Origin: Polytrichum commune | Taxonomy: Eukaryota > Streptophyta > Polytrichopsida > Polytrichales > Polytrichaceae | Direction: 5' to 3' | Length of the DNA stretch: 24,513 nt | NCBI GenBank assembly: GCA_950295325.1 | Contig: CATNTY010000023.1 | Location: 1-24,513 of the forward strand | In this document: in pieces, positions 1 through 8,766 of the stretch | Numbering within the stretch: the first letter of the stretch is position 1 | How the letters are laid out: each line of letters begins with the position of its first letter | Notes under the pieces: generated by a model | Seen by the model: only the letters and a program-made list of their open reading frames with translations | Databases searched by the model: none | Told to the model about the DNA's origin: nothing | Made by a program: the position numbers and the translations under genes

Positions 1-439
1 TTGCCTTGCCAAATGAGTTGTTGAATCTTAGTCTCCTCCCATCTAGTGTTGACAAAGGTTAAATTGTTCCTTTCCATTCAAATAGTCCATAGATTGATAC
101 CCTGAAGAAGGACCGAGTTAAATCTTAGAGTTCTCCATGAAGTCCCTTAAAAAGGGTTGAATCTATGGGTTCGATTGAGGTTGGATCCTTCTTTGAGGAA
201 TCTTTCTATCAATAACTCATTAGATTGTCGTGTATTGGAGCCTAATTTATTAAAAATCATGGTTTAGACAAGCGCACAAACAAAGCAGGAACATTGAGAC
301 CCCGGCCACCCTTTCGTCCTCCCAAAGTGCCTCCACATTATCAAGCCATTGCGTGTGTTGTTCAATTTATCATAAGTAGCTTCAAACTTGCAAGTAGCCC
401 TAACCAACCCTACTTAAACAAGCAGGAGCATTCTTCCAC

Positions 440-485
440 TGGAGAAGTTTGGAGCCACCCCCCAAGCAAGATCCAAACTTCTCCA
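440..485. repeat. short perfect hairpin
   Basis: GGAGAAGTTTGGA at 441-453 is the exact reverse complement of 472-484, and one further pair (440/485) closes it. The loop is 18 nt. It could be the remnant of a foldback element or chance. Nothing around it suggests an expressed RNA. Confidence 0.5.
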
Positions 486-580
486 TCTTGCCCAGTGAGG
501 TGGCTACATCGGTTGGTGACATGGCGGGTTGACGAACTGGACAAACCCTAGGTTTGAACAATGCACTAAATAAAGTTGCT

Positions 581-604
581 ATATATATATATATATATAT
601 ATAT
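581..604. repeat. (AT)12 microsatellite
   Basis: Twelve uninterrupted AT dinucleotides. The tract is likely to vary in length between individuals. Confidence 0.95.
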
Positions 605-901
605 TTGAGACAGAAGGCCAACCGGGCCAGCGGAAAAAAAGTTGCTATATTAGCCAACGACCTTTGAAGGCCTTATATATTAATGACAATTAGTTTTTAA
701 AAGTGACGAGAGAAATATCTTGGTTCAATAGTGAACACACATAAATAAATCTTGACGATTAACTATAATAAAATGGTGAGAGAACCAATCATGGAGACTA
801 GAACAACACATGCAACTTGAAACACGAGGCTTGTAAGTTTTTGTGAAGGAAAGTCGTTTATGTACTATAATATCCAAATAAATTATTGATTTGGTTTTTG
901 T

Positions 902-964
902 CATAGCATTACTCTGCTTAGCCACGGCCCCTATAATGTCATGGCTAAGCTGAGTAATGTTATG
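902..964. repeat. 23-bp-stem hairpin
   Basis: Arm 902-924 pairs with 942-964 over 23 positions with two mismatches, closing a 17-nt loop. The core arm reads CATTACTCTGCTTAGCCA. The size and near-perfect stem are like a very small foldback element or a young small-RNA precursor. There is no independent evidence of transcription. Confidence 0.6.
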
Positions 965-1011
965 GTGGATTAAAATGAGCATAACATGACTTAACATTGT
1001 GCATTCGTTCT

Positions 1012-1016
1012 ATGCG
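1012..1016. repeat. target-site duplication, left copy
   Basis: ATGCG immediately precedes the TGTGAG end of the left LTR and is repeated at 11127-11131. Five bases is the usual duplication size for Ty3/gypsy integrases. Confidence 0.95.
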
Positions 1017-2466
1017 TGTGAGGCCAAACCCCCCACCCTTAAGCGTCCGTAGTCCGAGTAGTGGGTTTGGGCTCACATTCCTCCGCGGTATTGGATTTGG
1101 ACTTGGATGAGTCCATAGTGCAAGGTTCACCCTTCAAGTGGTCTTGGATTTAACTAGCTCCTTCATAAACCCAGGTCCTTCATAAACCCAGCTCTTTACT
1201 TTCTAACTAAACAAACCCAGCTCCTTCATAAACCCAGCTCCTTCATAAACCCACAACTTTGTAGTTGTAATCCCCAACTACCTCACTAATTATTCAAGCC
1301 CTTAACTAATCTTCCTACCTAATTTCCCTAATTCTACTAACAACCCCTTTCTAATCACACAATTCTTCTCTAATCCTAAAATCCTAAAATCCTAGAGAGG
1401 AGAGGTGGAGAGAGAATTTCCTAACTTCACTAAGACTAACTAATCCACACAAGTATATTTTTGCACTCATCACAACATCAAGTGCTCAACTCTTAAACAT
1501 GGAACTTGCAACCACGTGTATTCAAAACATGAACTTTAAGTACCACAAATTGGAATCATGAATTAACTTTAAAATCCTTCACGTCAACACTAATTCTACC
1601 AAGAGGTCAAGCCCTCTTCAAGGCTAACAAGCCTTGGCTCTCAAACTAAAAACTAAGCACACACATGTGCTCCAATATGGCTTCCCACACCCACACTTAT
1701 AACTCGTGGGGTGCCTTGGAGCACAAAGGAAAGAGAGGATGAGTGAGGGAAGAATGAGGGATTATATAGTAAGCTTGAGGGGGTGAGCACCCTCAAGGCT
1801 CACGATAAGCCCTTGAGATTTCCTCCTACTTAGTAGGCGCCAATCCTATCTTCTAAGCCTTCCTCCCTCAAATGATCAACAAGGATCCTAATTCGAACAT
1901 TTAACTAGCCTTGGCTTTCTACCTACCACACTTTACCAAACTTGGGATGCTTCAACCCAAACTTAGCCTCCTTCGCTTTCCGCCGCCATAACTTTCTCCC
2001 CTTACTTTCCCAAATCGTCGCTCACCACTTAATTCAAACCACGATGCTTAACTCGTGATTTGATTGGTGCTTTGAGAATTTGCTTATCCTCCACCTTGCA
2101 TTCTTCCTTGGGCCTTCCCCATTAAGTGGCCATGATGAGGTGGTCCACTTGTGCGCTCCATGTGATCCTCCATTCATCCCAATTCGAATGCACTTGCCTC
2201 TTGAGTCACTTTGGTTGTCTCCATCCATTTGTACTAGCCTACTCACTAACTACTCAATCCAAGTTCTCCTTCTAACTCATTCACTCAAATCCTTCCGAAG
2301 GTAAAAACACAATAACAACTCACATCCTAGCCTCTTACAACATGGTACTTCTAAGACTAACATTTCACTCTTTTTATATTTTTGTGAAGTAACATGCTAC
2401 TTCAAAGTGCATCAACTAACGTTTCAAGGGTCTAAGACTAAATGTGGGCACCCTTTTGGGCTCACA
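1017..2466 (-). repeat. 3' LTR of the retrotransposon (left in the window)
   Basis: A 1450-bp direct repeat of 9676-11126. Side-by-side reading shows only two differences: five versus six T in the run near 1460/10120, and G2430 versus A11090. Because the element lies on the minus strand, this copy is its 3' LTR. It begins TGTGAGGCCAAACCC and ends TTTTGGGCTCACA on the plus strand. It carries the same minus-strand TATA box (1761-1768) as the 5' LTR, which could drive readout into the flank at 1-1011. The 70- and 74-codon frames inside it are present in both LTRs only because the LTR is duplicated. Confidence 0.97.
1761..1768 (-). promoter_or_regulatory. TATA box in 3' LTR (possible readout promoter)
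   Basis: Duplicate of the 10421-10428 box. Activity here would send transcripts leftward out of the element across 1016-1. No host gene is visible within that 1 kb. Confidence 0.45.
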
Positions 2467-2470
2467 TAAT

Positions 2471-2488
2471 TGGCGACCATCGGGGGAT
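2471..2488 (+). promoter_or_regulatory. PBS-like sequence at the 3' LTR junction, where a PPT is expected
   Basis: Four bases (TAAT) inside the 3' LTR the plus strand reads TGGCGACCATCGGGGG. In element sense this is a tRNA-like 3' end ending GATGGTCG-CCA followed by ATTA and the LTR. A polypurine tract should lie here but the 31 bases next to the LTR are not purine-rich; the nearest purine-rich run, GGAGCAAGAGATG, is at 2498-2510. TGGTCGCCA resembles, from memory, the end of some plant tRNA-Arg. The function is unproven. Confidence 0.5.
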
Positions 2489-2527
2489 GAATCCAAACAT
2501 CTCTTGCTCCAAGGGTAAATTGCCTAG

Positions 2528-4072
2528 TCAAGCTCGGTATTCCTTCCATCTACTTCCCGATGTACGGGTAGGAAAGAGCTCACCATTCAACGTTTCCAAT
2601 TGAATTGAATTATTAGGAAAGACCTCATAGACAAGGTAAGGTCCTAACCATACCGCATTGAATTTCGCCGGAAATTCAAGCTTTCGTGCGTCTTGAATCA
2701 TGACCATCATTCCCGGTGTTAGGGCCCTTCTCTTATGTCGTTTGTCGAAAGTAATCTTTCTCCTTCTTTGGATTGCCTCAATATGTTGAGCCGCCATTCT
2801 CCTCCCTTCGTCAAGTGCTTCCAAATCGGTTAGTCGATTTCGTAAGGATTGACTTTCGGTAAGTCTCGTACTCACGGCCACCCTAAGTGACTCGACTTCA
2901 TATTGGATTGGTAGTGTCGCTTCAAGACCATAGACTAAGGAAAATGGTGTAGCACGCGTAGTTACCTTATAGGTTGTACGGTATGCCCAAAGTGCCGCCG
3001 TTAGTTTCGTATCCCAATCCCGCTTCGAGTCTATAACCGTCTTGCGTAGTATACTCACCAAAATTCCGTTAACCCTTTCCGTTTGTCCATTGGTTTGTGG
3101 GTGGTAGGGAGTAGTCTTCCGGTGATCAATTTTAAATTTCTCTGTCATCTCTCGAATCAAGTCATTCAAAAAGTGAGTACCCCTATCGCTTACTAGGATC
3201 TTCGGCACCCCGAACCGCGAAATTATGTTTTCGTACATAAATGTTGCCGCGTGTTCCGCCGTGTCGGTCTTCACCGCTTTGGCTTCCGCCCACTTGGTGA
3301 GGTACTCGGTTGCCACCACAATATATTTCATTCCTTTTGAAGATTGGGGATGGACCTCACCCACATAGTCGATGCCCCATTTTTCGAAAGGAATTAAGGG
3401 TAATGATACATGTAAAGGCATCTCCATTCTAAGGTCGTTTCGGGCATACCGTTGGCAAGCGTCGCATTTCCTTACATAGTCATGGGCGTCCTTAAATAGT
3501 GTAGGCCAAAAGTAGCCCGCTCTAAGTATTTTTTGCCCGGTGAGTTGACCCGAGAAGTGACCGCCGCAAGCGCTATCGTGGCAAGCGATTAAAATCGCTT
3601 CAACCTCCGTTTTTGACACGCATCGTCGTAAAATACCATCGGACCCCCTTCTAAACAACCTATGGCCCACTACAACAAATTGCCTACTATTTACCCTCAC
3701 CTTCCTTCTCTCTTCTTTTGTCCACTCTTTGGGCAACTTGTGGGTTGTTAGAAATTCCACTATGCCCGCATACCACTCCGGTGTAGAAGTGACCACAAAG
3801 AGGCTATCATCTACTAACATATCATTTACCGGATTTTTTCCTATCTCCTCCGACAACCTAGACAAGTGGTCCGCTTGTAAATGCATACGACCCGGTTTAT
3901 ATTCCACCGTGTAGTCGAATTCTTCTAATAACAAAACCCACCTAGCTAACCTACCACTTAACTCCGCCTTGTTAATTAGATACTTGATAGCCATGTGGTC
4001 AACAAAAAATACAACCGGGTTGCACATGAGGTAATGTCTAAATTTTTTACGGAAAACACCATGGCTAGGCAC
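2528..4072 (-). CDS. pol: Pol, C-terminal part (rest of RNase H and integrase), frameshifted
   Basis: A 514-codon frame in the -1 frame relative to Gag-Pol, overlapping it by 97 bp. The ATG at 4072 is an artefact of the out-of-frame overlap; homology to RNase H begins near residue 9. RNase H continues with the two remaining catalytic acids D25 and D68. Integrase has an HHCC zinc-binding region (H165, H172, C203, C206) and a perfect D,D35E triad (D235, D296, E332, spacing 60 and 35). A GPY/F-type motif (WLGPYLVYEV, about 475-484) precedes a short C-terminus, with no chromodomain and no env-like extension. Integrase joins the cDNA ends to host DNA, making the 5-bp duplication seen around this element. 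Unless the frameshift is bypassed, this part is not made from the Gag-Pol start. Confidence 0.95.
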   Translation of the reverse strand: MPSHGVFRKKFRHYLMCNPVVFFVDHMAIKYLINKAELSGRLARWVLLLEEFDYTVEYKPGRMHLQADHLSRLSEEIGKNPVNDMLVDDSLFVVTSTPEWYAGIVEFLTTHKLPKEWTKEERRKVRVNSRQFVVVGHRLFRRGSDGILRRCVSKTEVEAILIACHDSACGGHFSGQLTGQKILRAGYFWPTLFKDAHDYVRKCDACQRYARNDLRMEMPLHVSLPLIPFEKWGIDYVGEVHPQSSKGMKYIVVATEYLTKWAEAKAVKTDTAEHAATFMYENIISRFGVPKILVSDRGTHFLNDLIREMTEKFKIDHRKTTPYHPQTNGQTERVNGILVSILRKTVIDSKRDWDTKLTAALWAYRTTYKVTTRATPFSLVYGLEATLPIQYEVESLRVAVSTRLTESQSLRNRLTDLEALDEGRRMAAQHIEAIQRRRKITFDKRHKRRALTPGMMVMIQDARKLEFPAKFNAVWLGPYLVYEVFPNNSIQLETLNGELFPTRTSGSRWKEYRA

Positions 4073-7000
4073 TCCCTCTCCGTTGTAGAGTAGTTTCTTT
4101 CGGCGGGGGTCAATTGCTTACTCGCATAAGCTATAGGTTGATCCTTCTCTTTTTCTCCCGTTGCTTGACAAAGCGCACTCCCTATTGCCACATTACTAGC
4201 ATCACAATAGACGTGAAAAGGTTTACCCCAATTGGGTGGTATCAACACCGGATAGGTGCTCAACCTATCCCGCAATTCCTCAAAGGCTTTTTGACAAGCA
4301 TCCGTCCACTCGAATTTGACATCCTTTTTGAGCAAATGGGTAATGGGCACCGCTATCTTTGAAAAATTAGGAATAAGTTCCCGGTACCATCCCACATGTC
4401 CTAACAACTTAGAGATCCCCTTGGAATTGGTTGGAGTTGCCAAGTCGCTTATGGCCGCAATCTTATCCGGATCGGGTTCTCTACCTTTCTCACTAACAAC
4501 ATAACCCAACAACACTTCCTTATTCACTCCCAAAAATGTCTTATCCGGGTTCAATGCTAACCTCATCTTCCTACACCTAACCAATGCCTCCCTAACACAA
4601 TGTAGGTGATCATCCACATTACTTTGTGTGCTAAAATCGTCCACAAAGACGGTCATGGATTTGAACAACAAGTCGGTGAAGATATACATTACTAATCGTT
4701 GGAAAGTAGCCGGGGCATTACATAACCCAAATGGCATCACTACCCACACAAAAGTACCCCAAGGTGTAGTAAAAACCGTTTTATGGATATCTTGGAGGGC
4801 TATGGAAATTTGATTATAACCCGCATACCCATCCATAAAGGTATATCGCGAATGACCTCCAACCTCCTCAAGCAACAAGGTGATAAAAGGTAAGGGGAAG
4901 TGATCCTTTTGTGTGCACGAATTCAATTTCCTATAGTCGACACAAACCCTTAATTTCCCATTTTTTTTCTTTACTAAGACTATAGGAGAAACCCAATCCG
5001 TGATTTCCACCGGCTTGATAAACCCGGCCTTCAATAACCTTTCCAATTCCGCTTTCACCAACAATTGCAATTGAGGATTCATCCTCCTCTCCTTTTGTCT
5101 AATTGGCCTCGCCCCCGGAATTAAAGGAATCCGGTGCTCTACCATTTCCCTAGGAATTCCCTTAAGCTCATCGTAGGACCATGCAAAAGTATCACTAAAC
5201 TCATCCACCAAATTGCTATACTCCCTAACCTCTTTCTCCCCCAATTTGGAGCCCATCTTCATTTGTCGGGTTTTTCCATTCTTTAATTTCACATCCACGT
5301 ACCGCCAATCCGCTTCCGACACATGTGCTTGTTCCTCTTTGTTCCGATACCAATCGGAAGGCACATTGGGGTAATCTTTCACATCTTGACCTACAACTAT
5401 CCCCGTAGACGTGGTCTTGAAATGTAAAGGCTCCTCCAATTTCGATGACTCAATAATCACATCCTCCTCTTGAGTCCCATCTACATGAATTAAACTAACC
5501 TCACCCTCTTCCACGTCATCTACCCAAGGTGTTAACCCACCGCTAACCCACTCTTCCTCGGTGAGCACCTCACATGGCTCCAACAATGAGCCCTCTCCTA
5601 AACTAACACTAGGAAATTCACTCCCTAAGCCTACTTGGTGAAATGTAACCATTACATCAACCTCGGACTCGGGGTACTCCCTTAGCCATTGGGCATAATC
5701 CCCATTATCCCCATAATTGTAAAAATTAGGACCTAGACTTCCCGAGCCCGAATCTATAACAACCCTTTGACCTTCGGGATGGACGACTCCCACCAATGCC
5801 TTGCCAATCTCATTCTCGTTTAAGTCATCAATTTCCTTCTCCAATGGCAAATACATCTCCTTCTTCATCCATCCTTCTAATGAACCAATGGACACTATGA
5901 CCCTATTACCCTCCGGACCATAAGTGATGGATGGTTTAGGTCCACCCCAATTGACCATAGCATTCGCCATCCGCAACCAAGGCCTACCTAGCAAAATGGG
6001 GAAGGTGTCCTTGTTGGAGTGCATTCTAATGACATGGAAGGTGACCAAGTACTCCTCACCTCCCGTAGTCATTCTACAATCCTTGATCATCCCCAAAGGC
6101 GTAGTCGAACTTTGATTTGCCATATTTATGACCAAAGGTGAAGGCCCCGTGAGTCCAAGTCCCAATTTTTTCATAGTATCCTCCGGTAGTATATTTAGAC
6201 TACTCCCTCCGTCGACTAGCACATTAGGAACCACCTTATCTACTATAACAACTTCTATTTCTATAGCTTTCACGTCTCTTCCACCTTGTGATTGGATCCT
6301 AGCGGCTATTTTAGCTTTCACCTTCCTCATCCTCTTGTGTACCGGCATTCCCTCCTTTAATGTTTTCCTTGCCGTGGGTGAAATTTCCAATAGTTGGCCG
6401 AAAGTAATATCCGCCTTGAGTGTACTAAGGTCCGCCCACAAGTCGTACCCGGTAGATCTTTCCACCTTAGAATTACCCACTACGTCGAATTCGTCTACGG
6501 GAACCCCCGGTCCTTCCCATTCACCCACATCGCTATTATCCAAGTCATGTACCGCATTAGTCCTCTCCCTATCTTGTAAAATTATATTTTCCCTCTCCAC
6601 ATCCTTAGTAGCTCTTCTAGCTACCCTATCCAACTCGGAGAGATTAATCTCTTCATCCGAAGAGTAATTTCCTTGCTCTCCTATTCCTACCTCCAACGGG
6701 GCATCCCCTCTCCTAGCCCTAGTAGTTACCGCTAGTGCAGGTGCTTCTTCAACCACACCCTTACCCTTCACTAACTCATATGTAATAGCATTGGTGTGAG
6801 GAGGCCATTGACTTTGCTCCTCTCCAATTCTCGTTGGGAGAGGAAGCATGTCATCACATGTGGCCTCCAACACTCCATCCATGAACCTAACATCTTGGGA
6901 GTTAGACGGTCCCGGATCCGTTGGAGGCGCTTGTCTCCCGTTACTACCATTAGGTGGAACTCCTTGTCTATTTTGTATTGGAATGTAACCGGTTGTAGTT

Positions 7001-8766
7001 TGCAAGCCCGCCGGTGGATGAAAAGTTTGCCTAGCATTACTATGGTCATAGTATAAGTTAGGTGGCCTAAGTTCATTGGCCGGTACTCCTTGTGGCCTAG
7101 CACCTCGCATATTATCCCTTGCTTGTTGTTGTGGATTAGCCACCGGGTAAGGGACATTAATTATTTTGTCCGGTTGGCGACACGTATCCGAGGGATGACT
7201 TCCTCCACAATTGCTACAATTAAACTCTTGACCTTCGGACCAACATTGTCCTTGAGCGTGCCACCTTCCACAAAAGGGATGAAATTCCTTCTTCTCTAAA
7301 TTTTGGCCACCTTGCCCTCTAGGTTGTGGTCCTCTATTGCTTCCATTTCCATAGTGAGGTGGCGCTTGACCTCGTTGATTTTGTTGAGGTGGGTTACCGT
7401 TTCCTCTTTGGTCACGGTTTTGTCCACTTCTACAAAATTGACGCGTGTGGCCCGGTTGGCCACATTGGATACACCATAATCCGGAAGAATGCCTACCCGA
7501 CTCAACCGGGGGTGGAGGCCCCGGTTGTTGACTCCGGATCATTAATGACATTTGATCCGTGAGGCTTTGCATTTGTTTTATCATAGCCTCTTGGAATCCT
7601 AGTTGGCTAGCACCTAGTCTTCTCTCAACCTCCTCCAAGTGTGGATCCGTTCTAGGGGCCGGTAGTGCCAAAAGAGGTGCCGGTTCCCTAACCGCTAAAG
7701 GTCGGGGACCGGTGTCCACAATGGCATATGGAATTTGGTTCTCATACTTAGCGGGTTCTACCGCTACCACCCTAGGGCGTATGGGGATGAATTGTGGGAT
7801 CAATTCATCCTCCCTTCTCCATAGCCTTTCGTGATCTTTATCCAAGTTTTCAATATCTCTAGCCGCACGCTTGGCATCCGCCAAGGTCAAGGGATTCCTT
7901 TCTAGAACACCCCTAATAGTTCCGGACTTAAAAAACCCTTGAATGAAAAATTGCTTTAGCGTGTCGTCGTTGAGCATGGTACCCACAAATCTAGTGCACA
8001 CTAAATCAAACCTCCTAATGTAAGCCGAAATTTCTTCCTCCCTTCCTTGCTTCAATGACGACAATGCCCTTAATGCGGTACTTTGACCCACTTCCGGCCT
8101 AAATTCGTTAAGAAACTCCCTTTGTAATTGTTCCCATCCCCTAAAATGTCCCTCGGCATGATCCCGATACCATTCATAGGCTTCCCCCTCTAGAGTGGTA
8201 GGAAACCACACTAACCAATAACCCGGGTCGGTTATGAGGAAGCTAGCCAACCGTTCGATATACCGTTCCATGTGCCGAGAGGGGTCCTCATCCTTGGTCC
8301 CATAAAATTTAGGGAGATGAGATGGCATATCCATCGCCGCTAAATTTTGTGGAACCACAATTGGTAGGCCTCTTGGCCTAACCAATGGGTCTATTGGAGG
8401 TATAGGAGGTATGGGCGGAATTGGGGGTATGGATGGTGGATCCATCCCCCGTTCCTCGGCCATGGTGACCGGTGAACTATTCAACAATCCCCTATCAACT
8501 TCTACCGGGAATTCTTCTCTAAATGTGTAATTTTCCGAAGAAGTTTCACCACTCAATTTAGAGGGAGTGATCTCCTCTTCAAGTTGAGCTCCAAGTTCTA
8601 AGGTGTCTAGAATTGATCTAGTCCTAGGTTCGACGTTCAAACAACTCTCTATTCTAACATTATCTTGTTCTAATCTATCACTGATTTTAGAGGACCGCCT
8701 CTTTCGAGTAGATTTCTCTAGTCCTACTATCAAACTTGGTTTTTGTGAGCGAGTCCTACCTTGCAT
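3976..8766 (-). CDS. gag-pol: Gag-Pol polyprotein, N-terminal part (Gag, protease, RT, start of RNase H)
   Basis: A 1596-codon frame. Residues 110-126 are a PPI repeat. Residues about 145-310 match a retrotransposon Gag (capsid) domain. Three zinc knuckles follow: canonical C432-x2-C435-x4-H440-x4-C445, then H496-x2-C499-x3-H503-x4-C508, and C517-x2-C520-x3-H524-x4-C529. The aspartic protease has the active-site motif VDGGSS at D852 and ILLGRPW at 924-930. A long acidic spacer (about 960-1190) precedes the reverse transcriptase, whose motifs are FMDGYAGY (catalytic D1312), MPFGLCNAPATFQ (1344) and VDD (D1376, D1377). RNase H begins with D1522 and E1563. From residue 1575 the reading is out of frame, and the last 22 residues are not homologous to RNase H. 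Gag and Pol share one frame without a stop between them. It would make virus-like particles, process the polyprotein and copy the element RNA into cDNA. Confidence 0.95.
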   Translation of the reverse strand: MQGRTRSQKPSLIVGLEKSTRKRRSSKISDRLEQDNVRIESCLNVEPRTRSILDTLELGAQLEEEITPSKLSGETSSENYTFREEFPVEVDRGLLNSSPVTMAEERGMDPPSIPPIPPIPPIPPIDPLVRPRGLPIVVPQNLAAMDMPSHLPKFYGTKDEDPSRHMERYIERLASFLITDPGYWLVWFPTTLEGEAYEWYRDHAEGHFRGWEQLQREFLNEFRPEVGQSTALRALSSLKQGREEEISAYIRRFDLVCTRFVGTMLNDDTLKQFFIQGFFKSGTIRGVLERNPLTLADAKRAARDIENLDKDHERLWRREDELIPQFIPIRPRVVAVEPAKYENQIPYAIVDTGPRPLAVREPAPLLALPAPRTDPHLEEVERRLGASQLGFQEAMIKQMQSLTDQMSLMIRSQQPGPPPPVESGRHSSGLWCIQCGQPGHTRQFCRSGQNRDQRGNGNPPQQNQRGQAPPHYGNGSNRGPQPRGQGGQNLEKKEFHPFCGRWHAQGQCWSEGQEFNCSNCGGSHPSDTCRQPDKIINVPYPVANPQQQARDNMRGARPQGVPANELRPPNLYYDHSNARQTFHPPAGLQTTTGYIPIQNRQGVPPNGSNGRQAPPTDPGPSNSQDVRFMDGVLEATCDDMLPLPTRIGEEQSQWPPHTNAITYELVKGKGVVEEAPALAVTTRARRGDAPLEVGIGEQGNYSSDEEINLSELDRVARRATKDVERENIILQDRERTNAVHDLDNSDVGEWEGPGVPVDEFDVVGNSKVERSTGYDLWADLSTLKADITFGQLLEISPTARKTLKEGMPVHKRMRKVKAKIAARIQSQGGRDVKAIEIEVVIVDKVVPNVLVDGGSSLNILPEDTMKKLGLGLTGPSPLVINMANQSSTTPLGMIKDCRMTTGGEEYLVTFHVIRMHSNKDTFPILLGRPWLRMANAMVNWGGPKPSITYGPEGNRVIVSIGSLEGWMKKEMYLPLEKEIDDLNENEIGKALVGVVHPEGQRVVIDSGSGSLGPNFYNYGDNGDYAQWLREYPESEVDVMVTFHQVGLGSEFPSVSLGEGSLLEPCEVLTEEEWVSGGLTPWVDDVEEGEVSLIHVDGTQEEDVIIESSKLEEPLHFKTTSTGIVVGQDVKDYPNVPSDWYRNKEEQAHVSEADWRYVDVKLKNGKTRQMKMGSKLGEKEVREYSNLVDEFSDTFAWSYDELKGIPREMVEHRIPLIPGARPIRQKERRMNPQLQLLVKAELERLLKAGFIKPVEITDWVSPIVLVKKKNGKLRVCVDYRKLNSCTQKDHFPLPFITLLLEEVGGHSRYTFMDGYAGYNQISIALQDIHKTVFTTPWGTFVWVVMPFGLCNAPATFQRLVMYIFTDLLFKSMTVFVDDFSTQSNVDDHLHCVREALVRCRKMRLALNPDKTFLGVNKEVLLGYVVSEKGREPDPDKIAAISDLATPTNSKGISKLLGHVGWYRELIPNFSKIAVPITHLLKKDVKFEWTDACQKAFEELRDRLSTYPVLIPPNWGKPFHVYCDASNVAIGSALCQATGEKEKDQPIAYASKQLTPAERNYSTTERECLAMVFSVKNLDITSCATRLYFLLTTWLSSI
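4042..4048 (-). other. frameshift at A6T heptamer within RNase H
   Basis: The element strand reads A AAA AAT in the Gag-Pol frame (codons 1573-1575). Homology to RNase H leaves this frame here and continues in the -1 frame, which is open to 2528. A one-base loss from an A run is the simplest cause. The heptamer also fits the X XXY YYZ pattern of -1 programmed slippage, but the middle of an enzyme domain would be an odd place for it. An assembly error in the homopolymer is possible too. Confidence 0.85.

Larger units (their letters stand above)
1..1011. other. non-coding flank, left of retrotransposon
   Basis: No open frame here resembles a known protein and none exceeds about 90 codons. The stretch is AT-rich and holds two short hairpins and an (AT)12 tract, listed separately. 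It is the DNA into which the retrotransposon inserted, and its sequence resumes at 11132. The 12-mer aaagttgctata occurs on both sides of the AT tract (574 and 638), which suggests local slippage. I see no promoter or gene end that can be supported. Confidence 0.7.

Noticed and set aside
2034-2304. 70- and 74-codon frames within the left LTR, repeated at 10694-10964
   Set aside because: They are identical only because the LTR is duplicated. They overlap on opposite strands and show no protein-like features.
2528-3000. Chromodomain after integrase
   Set aside because: Only about 30 residues follow the GPY/F-like motif, and none resemble a chromodomain.
6128-6667. 179-codon plus-strand frame opposite gag-pol
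   Set aside because: It is the antisense of the Gag-protease linker and protease, and its composition is a shadow of the strong minus-strand frame.
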